Shown piece after piece: positions 1 to 12,200 of a stretch of 21,824 nucleotides of DNA (its first letter is position 1; every line of letters starts with the position of its first letter). The position numbers and the translations under genes were made by a program. Source of the DNA: a virus; the IMG/VR virus record IMGVR_UViG_3300030328_002803, positions 1-21,824 of that record. The stretch is one strand, 5' to 3'. A model generated the notes under the pieces. That model made no database searches, was not told the DNA's origin, and saw only the letters and a list, made by a program, of their open reading frames with translations.

Positions 1-1598
1 GTTGATTCTTCTAATTCATTAATAATTATTTTTTCGCCAGGAATAAATGATCCAGAAGTTTGTGATAAAATTATTTCTGTTCCAGTAACTGTCGCATTAA
101 CAAATCCTGTAGCACCACTACTAGCACCTCTAACAAAAGAACTAATTGATGCAGTCAATGTAGTATTTAATGTTAGATATGTGTATGTCTGAACATCAAA
201 TAAATGCAAGTTCCATTGAGTAGCATCATTAACATATGGTGTATTTCTTAATCCAAATGAATATACTCTTGCCTTTCCTATCTCATATCCACCTGTAGGT
301 GGTGCACTTGCAACAGCTGCAGTTTTTCTTCTAGAATAAAGAGAAACTGTATTTGTAGCAATATTTGTACCTATAACAGGTGTTCCTGCTACATTATTAA
401 CACGAATTAAAGTTCCCATATCAAAAGGAACCAAAGCAGTATTTACACTGTCAGTATCTCTTGGTTTATCAAAATCTATGATTGAAGTTCCAGGTTCACT
501 AATACGGAAACCTTTTACATATGCTTTACCTGCACTTATCTCTACACAAGCTAAATCATCTGATGGAGTATTTCCATCTTCAGTAACTTGATTTGATTTA
601 AAGATTCCACCATTTGAAAGTCCATTATCTAAAGAATCTGATACATTAATTTTAAAATTATCTAGAGAATAGTTTCCAGACTCTTCATATGTTCTAGCAG
701 CCAAATATTTTTCTAATTCATTATATACAGAGAAATCTTGTAACTTTTTAAGTTCACCTTCTCTTAATTTAATTAATTCTACAAAACTGACATCACTAGT
801 GTCATCTAAACCTTTCTTTGCTAAAGATGCAGTTATCTTAAATCTATCAGCACCTGGTGCTGCAAAATTAGAAAATCCTTTTGCATTATCATATAATGAT
901 GAATCATCTTTTGCTGTAATAATAGATTCTAATATATTCAAACCAACTCTATATGATGGTATATTTGAATATGGATCTAATACTATAGTGTCCGTAGGAA
1001 CGCTTATAAACGTCCCTCTAACGAAATATACACCAGCATTCATTTTTACTGCACTACCCACCGCAGAGGCGTTTGAGGGTATCAATGTAGCAACACTTTG
1101 TCCTGAAAGTATAGTTGTATTACCGTAAGTTATATCTTCTAACGCAAGTAAAGGTTCACCATCTTCTAAATTGGATATTTCATTATCCGAATTTCCTGTA
1201 AGATATTTAATAAACAGAGTTGGATCTGTATAATCTGTAGAGTCCTCTGGGAATTTAACATCATTAACTAGAATTTCTACTCCAGAATTTTGCCCCTTTA
1301 ATTTCTTACCTTTTAACTCAGTAGAGTAAAGAGATATTGGAAGACCAAGATGTTCAGATTCTACCTTTACCGAATAATATGAATTATCAAAGAAGACTCC
1401 TCCAGGAATAACCATAGATCCTTCTTTGAATACATGCGACCCAAAAGACTCTACCTGATTTTGAAGTATTGATTGGAGAGTTGATAATTCTCTAGCTTGA
1501 ACAGGTCTACCTGGCCTAAACAATACTTTATAAAAATTATTGTCCTTGTTAAAATCATCATAATAAGGACTTATATTTAAATTAGTTTTTTGTGACAT
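1..1598 (-). CDS. DUF4815-type virion structural protein (3' end beyond window)
   Basis: This gene starts with ATG at 1596-1598 and stays open to base 1, so about 532 codons are visible and the C-terminus is missing. The N-terminus contains 'YYDDFNKDNNFYKVLFRPG' followed by 'RPVQARELSTLQSILQNQV' and 'FKEGSMVIPGGVFFD'. I recognise this as the signature of the DUF4815 family, found near the baseplate genes of T4-like marine phages. The remainder is predicted beta-rich, with 'GVYFVRGTF' near residue 190 and 'GKAYVKGFRI' near residue 345, as in tail-associated proteins. It lies 3 bases after the gp8 stop, so it is probably co-transcribed with gp8 from the late promoter at 3270. In T4 this place holds genes 9 and 10, so a role in attaching fibres or peripheral baseplate parts is plausible but inferred. 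No strong ribosome site is seen; a GAG lies about 11 bases upstream. Confidence 0.85.
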   Translation of the reverse strand, partial: MSQKTNLNISPYYDDFNKDNNFYKVLFRPGRPVQARELSTLQSILQNQVESFGSHVFKEGSMVIPGGVFFDNSYYSVKVESEHLGLPISLYSTELKGKKLKGQNSGVEILVNDVKFPEDSTDYTDPTLFIKYLTGNSDNEISNLEDGEPLLALEDITYGNTTILSGQSVATLIPSNASAVGSAVKMNAGVYFVRGTFISVPTDTIVLDPYSNIPSYRVGLNILESIITAKDDSSLYDNAKGFSNFAAPGADRFKITASLAKKGLDDTSDVSFVELIKLREGELKKLQDFSVYNELEKYLAARTYEESGNYSLDNFKINVSDSLDNGLSNGGIFKSNQVTEDGNTPSDDLACVEISAGKAYVKGFRISEPGTSIIDFDKPRDTDSVNTALVPFDMGTLIRVNNVAGTPVIGTNIATNTVSLYSRRKTAAVASAPPTGGYEIGKARVYSFGLRNTPYVNDATQWNLHLFDVQTYTYLTLNTTLTASISSFVRGASSGATGFVNATVTGTEIILSQTSGSFIPGEKIIINELEES

Positions 1599-1601
1599 GT
1601 T

Positions 1602-3248
1602 TTAGAACTCTAGTATAACTTTGATGTCTTCTTTTTGTCTACTATCTCTAGTAATTAATTGTCTATTATCCAAGTAGATAATATCACCCGACTGATTATT
1701 TATCTCAGATTGTGATATACCATTTTTAAACTCTACACCAAGATCAATAACCTTGGTTCCTGTTGGGTTTGTAGTTATACCACTAAAATTAGAATTTACT
1801 TCTACCGAATATGAAGATGATCCATCAGTTCCACTAATAGACCCACTTGTAGTAAAATCATAAATCTGACTATTAGTACCACCTATACTACTAATACCCA
1901 CAGTATCACTTTGATCACCTGTTGCAGTATCAAAATATAGTGATCTATCACGGTAGTATTTTAAAACACCTATTTTATTACCAACTTCACTTGATATAAG
2001 ATCAAAAGAAACAACATACCCTCTTACTTGTCCGATAGTAGTACCACTATCACTTTGCACATCTTGGGTAATTAAATCACCAATCTTAATAGTACCTGTA
2101 GGAAAAGTATCTAAGTATAAGGCAGAAACTGAAGAATATTGATTTTGTTGATAAATTTGTGTAGATCCAATTGATGTTGGATTTTTAACAATTCCTATCT
2201 GTGCAAATTTAGTATCAATTGGAAAATCTTTAGTAGAATCATCAAATCTTGCATAGACTAAAACTCTATCTGCACCTAATTCTTTGTAAATATCAGATCC
2301 ATGACCTTTTGATGGTGGGATAATTGGAATTAATTCAGCATTAGGTGAAGTTGGTTGAATTGATGATAAATCAACAAGAGCATAAGTATATCCTTTACCA
2401 CCAACTGATACTTTAACATCACTAATCTTGGTATCAGTTCCCACTTCTACAATAGCCTTTCCTCCAGAACCATCTCCAACAATATTAAATTCTTGTCCTC
2501 CAGCACCAGCATTGTTGTAACCAGTTCCCTTTTTATCTACATAAATGGTTTTAATCTGATTATTATTAATATCAGAATCTCCATTATCCCTAATATTTGC
2601 TATATTAGCATCAGTAGAAGATGACCAATCGTTAGGTAATGGTATATATTCTGTTGCATCAAATTTTATAATATCACTTGGAGCAACTGTGAATAGATAC
2701 TTCCAAAGATACCCATCATCACTAGAACCAGATGCCTTAAACGGTTCTAACCCAGTTAACGTTGGTTCATTTAAAGAACGATTACCTGTCGTATTAATTC
2801 CAGATGATGCGTTACTAATACAAATATAAACATTAAAATCTTTATTAATTACATAAAAATCACTATCATATAGTCTAGCAGTTTTTCCATTTGGTGCTAA
2901 ATTAGATTCACTATAATCATGACGATACATATCGTATCTAGTTTCTTTAGTCCAAGTAACTTTTCTTACAACCCGTCTAACATTATCTGAGGTAATTTTC
3001 TTACCAAAAATCATAGTATCTTTAACATGATTTGAGTAATTAAAATTATCAATTGGTTTTTTTCTAGTAGTATCAGAATTCCACTCAGCATTATTGGCAT
3101 TTCTACCAAAAGCTACCGAAGATCTAACCGCAGCAGAAGGATTTGATAATCCGACAAACACATAATAAGAGTTTTCGGAATTATTTACATCTCCTAAAAA
3201 ATTACCTGCGTTATTAATTCTAAACTGGTCTGTTACAATTGCCGACAT
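1602..3248 (-). CDS. 8: Baseplate wedge subunit gp8
   Basis: This 548-residue protein is a T4 gp8-like baseplate wedge component. The N-terminus 'MSAIVTDQFRINNAGNFLG' resembles T4 gp8 ('AIVTSKFRTEKMLNFY'), and the central 'DDGYLWKYLFTVAPSD' parallels 'GDGYVWEYLFEIPPD'. The last residues, 'SGDIIYLDNRQLITR' then 'KEDIKVILEF', match the T4 ending 'SGEMIYMENRPPII' then 'EEINILFTF'. These comparisons are from memory. T4 gp8 has 334 residues, so this version is about 210 longer. Most of the extra length is an insertion after about residue 230, with GxGY-type motifs ('KKGTGYNN', 'VGGKGYTYA') also seen in the upstream giant protein. In T4, gp8 binds gp7, gp10 and gp6 in the wedge. Here it follows the gp7-position gene after a 34-base gap carrying its own late promoter. 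The SD is weak (AGAAA just before ATG). Confidence 0.87.
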   Translation of the reverse strand: MSAIVTDQFRINNAGNFLGDVNNSENSYYVFVGLSNPSAAVRSSVAFGRNANNAEWNSDTTRKKPIDNFNYSNHVKDTMIFGKKITSDNVRRVVRKVTWTKETRYDMYRHDYSESNLAPNGKTARLYDSDFYVINKDFNVYICISNASSGINTTGNRSLNEPTLTGLEPFKASGSSDDGYLWKYLFTVAPSDIIKFDATEYIPLPNDWSSSTDANIANIRDNGDSDINNNQIKTIYVDKKGTGYNNAGAGGQEFNIVGDGSGGKAIVEVGTDTKISDVKVSVGGKGYTYALVDLSSIQPTSPNAELIPIIPPSKGHGSDIYKELGADRVLVYARFDDSTKDFPIDTKFAQIGIVKNPTSIGSTQIYQQNQYSSVSALYLDTFPTGTIKIGDLITQDVQSDSGTTIGQVRGYVVSFDLISSEVGNKIGVLKYYRDRSLYFDTATGDQSDTVGISSIGGTNSQIYDFTTSGSISGTDGSSSYSVEVNSNFSGITTNPTGTKVIDLGVEFKNGISQSEINNQSGDIIYLDNRQLITRDSRQKEDIKVILEF

Positions 3249-3269
3249 TTTCTATAGACTTTTTTTCTT

Positions 3270-3277
3270 TATTTATA
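3270..3277 (-). promoter_or_regulatory. T4-type late promoter for gp8
   Basis: The minus strand reads TATAAATA exactly, the consensus T4 late -10 element recognised by gp55-type sigma factors. It lies in the 34-base gap between the giant gene stop (3283) and the gp8 start (3248), with 21 bases between motif and ATG. It would allow gp8 and the DUF4815 gene to be expressed independently of the 12.7 kb gene upstream. The location supports function; the transcription start has not been measured. Confidence 0.75.
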
Positions 3278-3282
3278 CCATA

Positions 3283-6200
3283 TTAAGTTGAATCCTTTAT
3301 AGCACCCGTTTCTCTAAGTCCAGAACCTCTTCTCTGAACTCTAGGGAAGGTTGTCAATCCAGAATTAACAGTGTTACCAGATACTGTGAGTGTAAGTGGA
3401 TTTGATGATCTTGTACCACCAGTTAACTTACCCCAAGAGAATCTACCACAAATAGTATTCTCTGTAGCGATACCCACAATTGAAGTATCTGTTTTCACTC
3501 CTGCAACAAATTCACCCAAATTACTACTTGAACTTAAAGAACTAACAATGTAGATGTTATCAAAGAATGATGTTCCAATACCTACAGGTGCACCTGATGA
3601 TATTACTGTAGATGTTGCACCAGAACCAACAGATGTATCGAATATGTAAATTGGATCGCCATTTGCTAATCCAGTAAATGATCCTGATTCTTTATCAAGG
3701 AAGAATTTAATAGTCGAACTACTAAGAACTGTTATTCCTGTTACAATACCAGAGAAACCAGCAGAACCACTAAATCCAGTAATAGTCTCAGATGGAGTGA
3801 CTGGAACTGCTGCTATAACATTAGGAGCAGAAGAACTAGTATATCCAAGACCTGGATTAGTAATACTAATACTAGTAATACTTCCAGCAGTAATTGATGC
3901 AGTTGCTGTTGCAGTTTCTCCTGTTCCAACTGTTCCATCACCCTTCATGAAAGTAGTAATACCTGTAGTAGGAATACCAACTGAAATAGATGTTGTTGCT
4001 CCAACATATCCACTTCCACCGTCAGTAACGGTTATTGATTGAATGGTTCCAGCAGCAGAGACAACTGCATTAAGATCAGCAGATTGTCTAGTCATATTAT
4101 CATCAATAACTAAAGTACTTATTGTTGAAGGACTATCATAAGAGAAGAAATTATTAATACTATCAAAATAAACAGTAGAGTCACCAGGTGCTACATCTTT
4201 AATGATTCTTGCATCTGGGAATACTAATGGTTCTATTAAAGGTCTAACTTTAGTAATTAATCGACCATTTATAAACTTATCAGATTTTTGCTTTATCCAT
4301 CTAACAGGTTTGAAATTAACATCATCAATACCTTGAGAATAATATAATTCAGTTTCAACAGTGTCTGCAGTTGTTATTCCAGAAATTGTTCTTACATTTT
4401 GATCTTCAGATTCGAGTATAGTATTACTCTTTAATATTTGAAGTTCATCACCAACTTTAATGGATTCTTTAACATCCACATAGGTAACATCAACACCATT
4501 TGTTCCCTTAAAGAAGAAAATAGATATATTATCATCTTCTTTTGGTGCTTCAGTAAACTGGAATCTTGTTCCTCCATTAAAGATGTAAGATTCTCCAGGA
4601 TTTTGTAAAACTCCATTAACAAATATTAATAATAATGATTCCATATTAACCAATGATCCAGATTTAGGTTGGAAAGATACCAACTCATCTTTAAAGTTTA
4701 ATGGGAATACTGTTCTAATTCCGTCCTGAAGATATGCAATAGAATCGATATAATCAAATTCACCCACATTCCAAGAACTGAAACTATCTGTAAATACTTC
4801 ATTTACTGTAAACTGAATCTCTGATATTGGTGAAGATAATCCTTTATCTGTAATTAACCCAACAGGTTTAAATACATCACCTTTTCTAAATCCATACCCA
4901 CTTCTAGGACTATAAAATGATTTTACTTCAAATAGAGTAGATCCGATACCAGTTGTATTACTACCACCAACATCAATATTCAATAATAATCCTGTTCCAG
5001 TATCTGTTGTAGCACCTAGACCTATTCTTGAAACTCCCGTTATTGGTAGATTCTCATATGATGGAGATGGTGGCATTACAACTGGATTGATATATCCAGT
5101 TCCACCACCAACAACAGTGAAACTTAATGTTCCACCAACACCAACTGTTGCTGTTATAGTAGCACCAGTTCCAACTCCACCACCAGTTCCAACTCCAACC
5201 TTGAAATAATTATCAGTCGCCTCAAGAATATTTAAATCTGTATTGTAAGCTGGATCTGTTGAACGTGGATATGTATGATCAGTTGCATGTGCATCTTTAT
5301 CGCAAGTATATACTAAAGATTCTGTTGCTATACGAATTTTATTAGCAGATCTTTTAACACCACTAGAAGTAGCACTTACAAATGTGTGAACACCTGTATT
5401 TGATGATGGGATAGTTTCAAGAACATTAATATCAAATTGATCTCCTCCACTTACGTTAGATATTGGCAACCATTTACCACCTAAAGGATCAGTTGATCTT
5501 GGATATGTGTGATTAGTAGCATGTGCATCTTTATCACATGTAAATGTAAGAGAATTATTATCAAATTTCACTATTTGACCATTTGCTAACGCTGGTGAAG
5601 GTGATGCACTGAGTTTTATAGTTAAAACACCTGTAGTTGGATTATAAACAGTTCCTGTAGTTGCTGTATATGAATCTGATGTTATAAGATTGTGATTATT
5701 TTTTGTAAATGTTACAATACCTGTTGATGATGTATAAGGAGCGTCAACAGGTGTAAATGTAGCAGTTACTCCAATTCCACCAGACTTAACGGTGATAGAA
5801 CTAGAAGAACCTACAAATCTATGTTCATATGATTCATCCACAACATTAATACTAATAATACCATTTCCTGTTACGCTTTGTTCAGGACGATATCCAGATC
5901 CGTGGAAATCTCTTGTACCAATACCAACAGCAGTTATAGTTCCACTAGAATTAGTGACTGCTGTAACAGCAGCACCAGCTAAAGGTGCATATCCCAATCC
6001 ACCACTATATCCAATAGATATAATTTGTCCAGATCTAGGTAATTGGTTTTGATTAACATCAGATTCACTTATTATTTGAGTTCCATCTGCAGAAGAAATT
6101 CCACTAAACACAAAACTTGTTATTCCAGTAGACTCACTAAAATCATAATTGTTTAGAGGATTTTGTTCTGTTGTTGGTCTTTGGAATATACCATTAAGTG

Positions 6201-9200
6201 TTAAGAAACTACTACCAGTTGTAAGACCAGTTGTATTAACTCCAGATATAGATGTTCTAAATGTTTGTGCTATACCAGTAAATTCGTGAGATACATCATC
6301 AAAGATAGCATTAGATGAATAATCTTGTCTTAAAAATACTCTTCCACTGAAACTTGCCCTACCCCGATCACGATTAGAATCGTCTGTTTCAAGAACATTA
6401 GTTCCTCTTGGAGGATTAGTAAAGAAAATACTTTCACCAACTATGTTATATCCACCCTTATATAATCTAACAGTAGAGGTATCAGCATGTGTAGTTGCTG
6501 CAGAACCAACAGATGCTCTTGTAACATCTATTAAATTTAAAGATCCAGTATTGGTTATTGGACCAACGCTTGTGGTTCCAAATCCAACATTATTAACTCT
6601 CACAAATTCATCATTTATCTTTAAAATATCATCAGTTACAATTGATGTAATTCCTGCTAAAGATATTATTGAAGTTGTAATTGAAACTTGGCTACTAACA
6701 TTATTAGTTAAAGTAGTTGTTATAGGAGTAAATGATATTGGCGATTGAATAACATTATCAAGTGTAATTATAGATTTTTCATTTTTCTTAAACATCTCCA
6801 ACTTATGCCTATTTCCAGATCCTGCAGTATTAAAGGTAACTGCTGTTCCTCCTCTAGTTGTTGAAAGTCCAAATACATTTGAATTAGTTGTTCCTGAAGG
6901 AAGAGATACATAGACTTCACTAGGTAAAGAAATTCCGTTAGACATTACTAAAGATGCAGAACTAACACCATCTAAAGATGATCCAGGTGTGTATATTAAT
7001 CTTTCATTTCTATTAAAGAAATTATTTTCAAGCGTAAATTGACCAGTACTTGTATTGAGACCAACAGATGGATTAAAGAAATTAGCAAATATAAGATTAT
7101 TATTATTTCTTAATTTAAATGATCCTACATCTGACCTATCACCACTTATAGAATTATATTGTAAGAGAGATAAAGATTCTGATGATTTACCATAAGTTAA
7201 AGTCGGTGTCTCATTAACTAAATCTAACTCAGTATTAATAACTTCATTATATGATTGAACTTGCAAATTACCAACTCCTATAAAAGCAGCGTCGGGATGG
7301 AATTTTAAATTAAAATCAGAACCACTAAATTCTGCAGAGAAAGTTCCAATTCCAGCATCTGTTCCAATAGATATAAATGGATATTGTGTAATAAAAGTAT
7401 CTGTTCCATCATGAGCCATTAGAACTTGATGTAACGCACTAGTGTTACCTATAGAAACTTTAACAATACTCTTAATTGTCGTATCTCTGGATGTAGTAAA
7501 TCCACATATAGTTGCTGTAGATCCTATACTTACAAATTTAGATTCTAATCTAGCTGAATTTTCAGATCCATCTGATTGTTCATCCAATTTAAATCTATAT
7601 GTTCCAATACCAGATGATGTTTTACCAAAACCAACAATCTTAGATCTAACTAAAACTTGATTTGATCTATCATTTTCATAATTTAAAGATAAAACTCCAG
7701 AATCAATTTCTGACGTAAATGTTCCTATTGAGTTTCCAGTATTAGTCTCTAAGGAATAGTTTGATATGTAAGAATTAGTTCCATCATGAGTTACATAAAG
7801 TTCAACTATATTATTTTCATCTGCAATATCATCATTTACTGAAATAGTAGCAAAATAAGATTCTAAAGTAGTAATACTAGAAGATATTATAGTTGAAGTG
7901 CTAGAAGAAGATACATTAACATTGTTTCCTGTTAAATCAATAAATCCAATAGTATCTGTTCCAACACCAACTCCTGCTATAAAATTATTTTGAAATATCT
8001 TAATATCTAAATCCGTATTATAAATCTCAACTGGATTAAACTTCAAACTATAATTATCATCAACATCTTTATCTCCAATAATATCTACTAATTTACTTCC
8101 ATTATTAATAGAACTTTTTTCAATAGTATAGATGTTTTGATTAGTAAAATCTGCAGATGATATAACTTCTGTAACTTGAAGTGTATGTGTTGTCCTTGCT
8201 ATTCCAGTGCTAGGTAATGGAACTTTAGTTTGAACTAAAAATCTATTAAAGGAATCTGTAATTGACAGTTTACCGTCTGTTCTTGCATTATTAGCAGCAT
8301 CCGAGAATAAAGTACTAATATCATCTATTTGTATAGCATTGTTTGTATTACATTCAAAATAATTAGCAAGTTTTTTGTTTTGGAAATTAATAAATTTAGA
8401 TCTTCTAGGAGATGATAAAATATCAGAATCTCTTACTAAATCAAAATTATCTATTGCATCAACTCTATTTTCAGATGAAAGATCTCTTATTATTGTTGAT
8501 GAGTCAACAGATGATGTTGTTCCAACACCAACTGCTGAAGTAATTCCAACATCAGCAAAGTTTTTAAGACCAGTTGTATGTAATAATTTATTTACAGGAC
8601 TTGATAATTTTGTATATTCAATTGGACTTTGAATAGTATATGATAAATTTTGATAATAATCATTATCTGGCAATACCTGATAATCTTCATTCAATTTTCC
8701 GACATTATCACGCCAACCCTTATCCTTCTTAGAAGAATAGTCTACCAAAAATTCCCCTTTATTTGAAAATAAAGTATTGATTGTAGCTATTGTTCCAGTG
8801 AATAAACCCTGTATTTTATCACCAACCTTTAAATCATATCTACCAAGAACTTTTATATAATTATTTGATACTTTATCCAATATAAGATCAACTTTTTCAA
8901 ATAATTCATTATCTCTAGAAACTAAAATACTTTCACCTTCACTGAATGGTGAAAGATCTGTAATAACATCAAATTTAGGATAGTTATTAAAATTAATTAC
9001 AGAACCATAAGTTTGAAGAGTTTTAGCTAATCCAGGATTTGATACCAATCCATCTAAATTAATTTCCATCTTAAATGGATTTGGATTACTTCCTCCAACA
9101 ATATTAGTTACTGGATAGAATTTAAATTGATTATTTGGTGAATTAAAAGTATCTCCATACTCATTTTCAACATTTTCAATAAATAACGTATCTCCAACTT

Positions 9201-12200
9201 CAAATGGTGCAGTAGAGAATCCTAAAATCGGAGTTGCTAATGTGAAAGTTACTAAACCAGTAGCCTCACTTGTAACTATTGTACCACCAATTGCAATATT
9301 AGTTATTTGTATTCCATTTGTATTATCTTCAGCAAATATCTTACATTCCCCAATTCCTTTTGGAGTTGATATAATGTCAACAGCACTAATTGATTGAGTT
9401 GCTTGACTGACTTTAGCTTGTAAAGAACCACTTTTTATAATTTCTTTAGATTCATCATCTAAAATAACTAAAGTAGGTGCAGTTATATAATTTTTTCCAC
9501 CATCAGAGACATTTATAGATACAATTTGATCTGAATTTTTTATTGTTATAACTGGTGATATATTCGCTATTGGTGTTAGTGTCTTATCTGATGAATACTC
9601 AAAACCAATATTAACTATTTCAGTATTTTCAATTTGATTAGCATTAGTAGAATCTGGTAAAACTTTAGCATTAGTTCCTTGAGTAGAAGCAACACTTACA
9701 AATTTTGGTAATGCTTTATATCCATCCCCACCAAAATCCAAACCTACCTCATTAATTGGTCCTCTTTCGGTTTTTGAAGTAGTTGAATATTTCAAATTAC
9801 TTGTATTATCGGAAGTATATACTAAATTTTCAGGTTTAGTATCTAATCTAATATCAAATGTGGTTGTTCCAACTCCTACGATAGAATAATCATGATTATA
9901 TTCACTAGTTTTATATGATATTCTAGATCCATTAACAACATCTACATCAGATGTGCTTATAAAACCTGATTTTTCAACATTATAAAATAAATTTACTGGA
10001 TTAGTAGGAGAATAATTTATTGTCAAAGAAGCAGTTGATGTAACTCCAATTGTTCCAGATGTAGAAACAACATTAAGTGTAGTTGCTCCTGTAGAAACAA
10101 AATCATTATTAAAATTTTCATCCTGATATATTTTAAAATCTAAACCCAATAATGATGAATCTGATAAATCAAAAACTAAATTATTATTTCTTGTTACAGA
10201 AATTGGAGGATTAATTAACGATAATGTATGTGTTGCACCAACTGATACTAAATTTACAACTTTCGGTGGAATTATACTTGAATCATATAATGTTTCTGCT
10301 AATTTTATTTGACTATCAGAAACTTTATAAACAAAATAACCTCCAGTTTCTAATCCACTAGCTACCTCTACGGCATCATAATAAACTTTATCTCCTGTTT
10401 TTAATCCATGAGAATTTAAAGATATTGTATTTGTAGTTGTATTAATTCCAGAAGTAAAACCAATTCCATTTATTAATAAACTATCAATCGAAGAATTGTA
10501 CTTAACTCCAACAGAAGCAGAAGTTCCAACACCAACTGATTGATTTGGTTCTACATTTAAACTAATAATGTCTCCTCCAGACAAACTATGAGATGTAGTT
10601 AAAGTAACTTTTGAATTTATTCTTTCTAAATTTCCAGTTACTTGTGTAAAATTAGATTCAATTGAATAATCAAAATAATCATCTCCATTAGTTCTAAAAA
10701 ACAGTCCATTGGTTGTTGTCAAACCAACTTGAGTTACAATTCCAATATAGTCTTTAGATTTATTAATAACAAATACATCTTGACTAGTTCCTGATAATGG
10801 CAAACTAAATTGTTGACCCACTGATCCATCTCTAGAAACAGAAATAGCTGATCCTCCAGAACCCCTACTAAAAGTAACTGACTGTCCAGTTTTAAATGGA
10901 TGATTTGGTAAATACATACTCTGTGCTGGAACAGATACTTGTCTTGAAGTATCTCCAACAGCTACAGTTATTGCTGTAGATATACCAACTGTAGTTGCTA
11001 CTCCTATAGATTGTCTAGGATTAAAATAAGCAATATCATTTACCTTAGAAGTAAATGAGTTCGTTTTAAAGTTAATATCAAAGAAATTAGGAAGTAAATT
11101 TACTCTCGATGATAAAGTATGTGCTGTTCCAGTTACACCTCTTTTAACTCTTATAATATTTCTATCATCAAATTTATTAAGAACTAATAAGTTTTCAGTT
11201 CCTATTCCAATACTACTACCAACAGAAATTATATTTGTCTGATAAACATAGATATCAGTTACTACTCCAGCAGTTGCATTTGAAGCAAGTTGTTTATATA
11301 AAACTGTACTTTCACTAGTAATACCAGACACCAATTTATTTCCAGATAAAGGAAGTCCATCTAAAGATGAAATATCTGTAGTCAATCCAGATATCTCTAA
11401 ACTATTTCCAACTACTAATTGATGTGTGCTTGGGACATAAGCAGAAATTGTATTCTGATCTTTCCATATAAAAGTTACATTGCTTAAAGATTCATAAGAA
11501 GTATCAATATTTAATATACTTTTACCATCTAATTTCGATACAGAGGCACTTACACCACTTCCATCTGTGTCGCTATTATCAAAAGTTATACTATCACCAA
11601 CTTTATAATTATCACCAGATTTTATAATATTTACAGAATCTACTTTACCTTGAGATACTGAAGTAACTTTTGTTAATTGTGGTAATAATTCATCAGATTC
11701 AATAATAAAATCATTATCAGCAAAGTCATTAGATACTTTATATGGAAAAGTATTTCTAACTAACTTGGAATTATTAAAATCAAATGATTGTGTTAATGAT
11801 TTACCACTATCTAAAGTTTCTGGTATTGATCTATAAGTATTTCCAACAAAGTATGGAAACTTTGGTTCCTGAGTTATTGTGTCTATTCCTACGAAATAAG
11901 CATAAACACCATTTGGATATTCTGGAGTTTTACCAAATCTACCATTATGTTGATCTAAATCTGTTGTGGATGTTGGTGTGTATGAAAAATCATCTGCAAA
12001 GAATCCCAAATCAAAAGATAAATCTGATCTATTTTCAATTGTAGAATTTAAAGAATATCCTGTTTCTAATATTTTTATACCAGAGTTAATATCCAAAGGA
12101 TCAGTATATCCATATGGACCATAAATTGGATTTCCATCATACGCCCATCCAATTATAGGAGAGTGACTACCAGGTAATTGTCCATATTGTTCTCCTCCAA

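Noticed and set aside
4431-4622. Same-strand 63-codon frame inside the giant gene
   Set aside because: Out-of-frame shadow of the continuous 4230-codon frame. I considered a programmed frameshift, but the main frame continues unbroken on both sides with recognisable motifs.
10734-10958. Same-strand 74-codon frame inside the giant gene
   Set aside because: Shadow frame with no SD and no recognisable motif; the overlapping in-frame sequence carries the H-x-F-x-x-G module.
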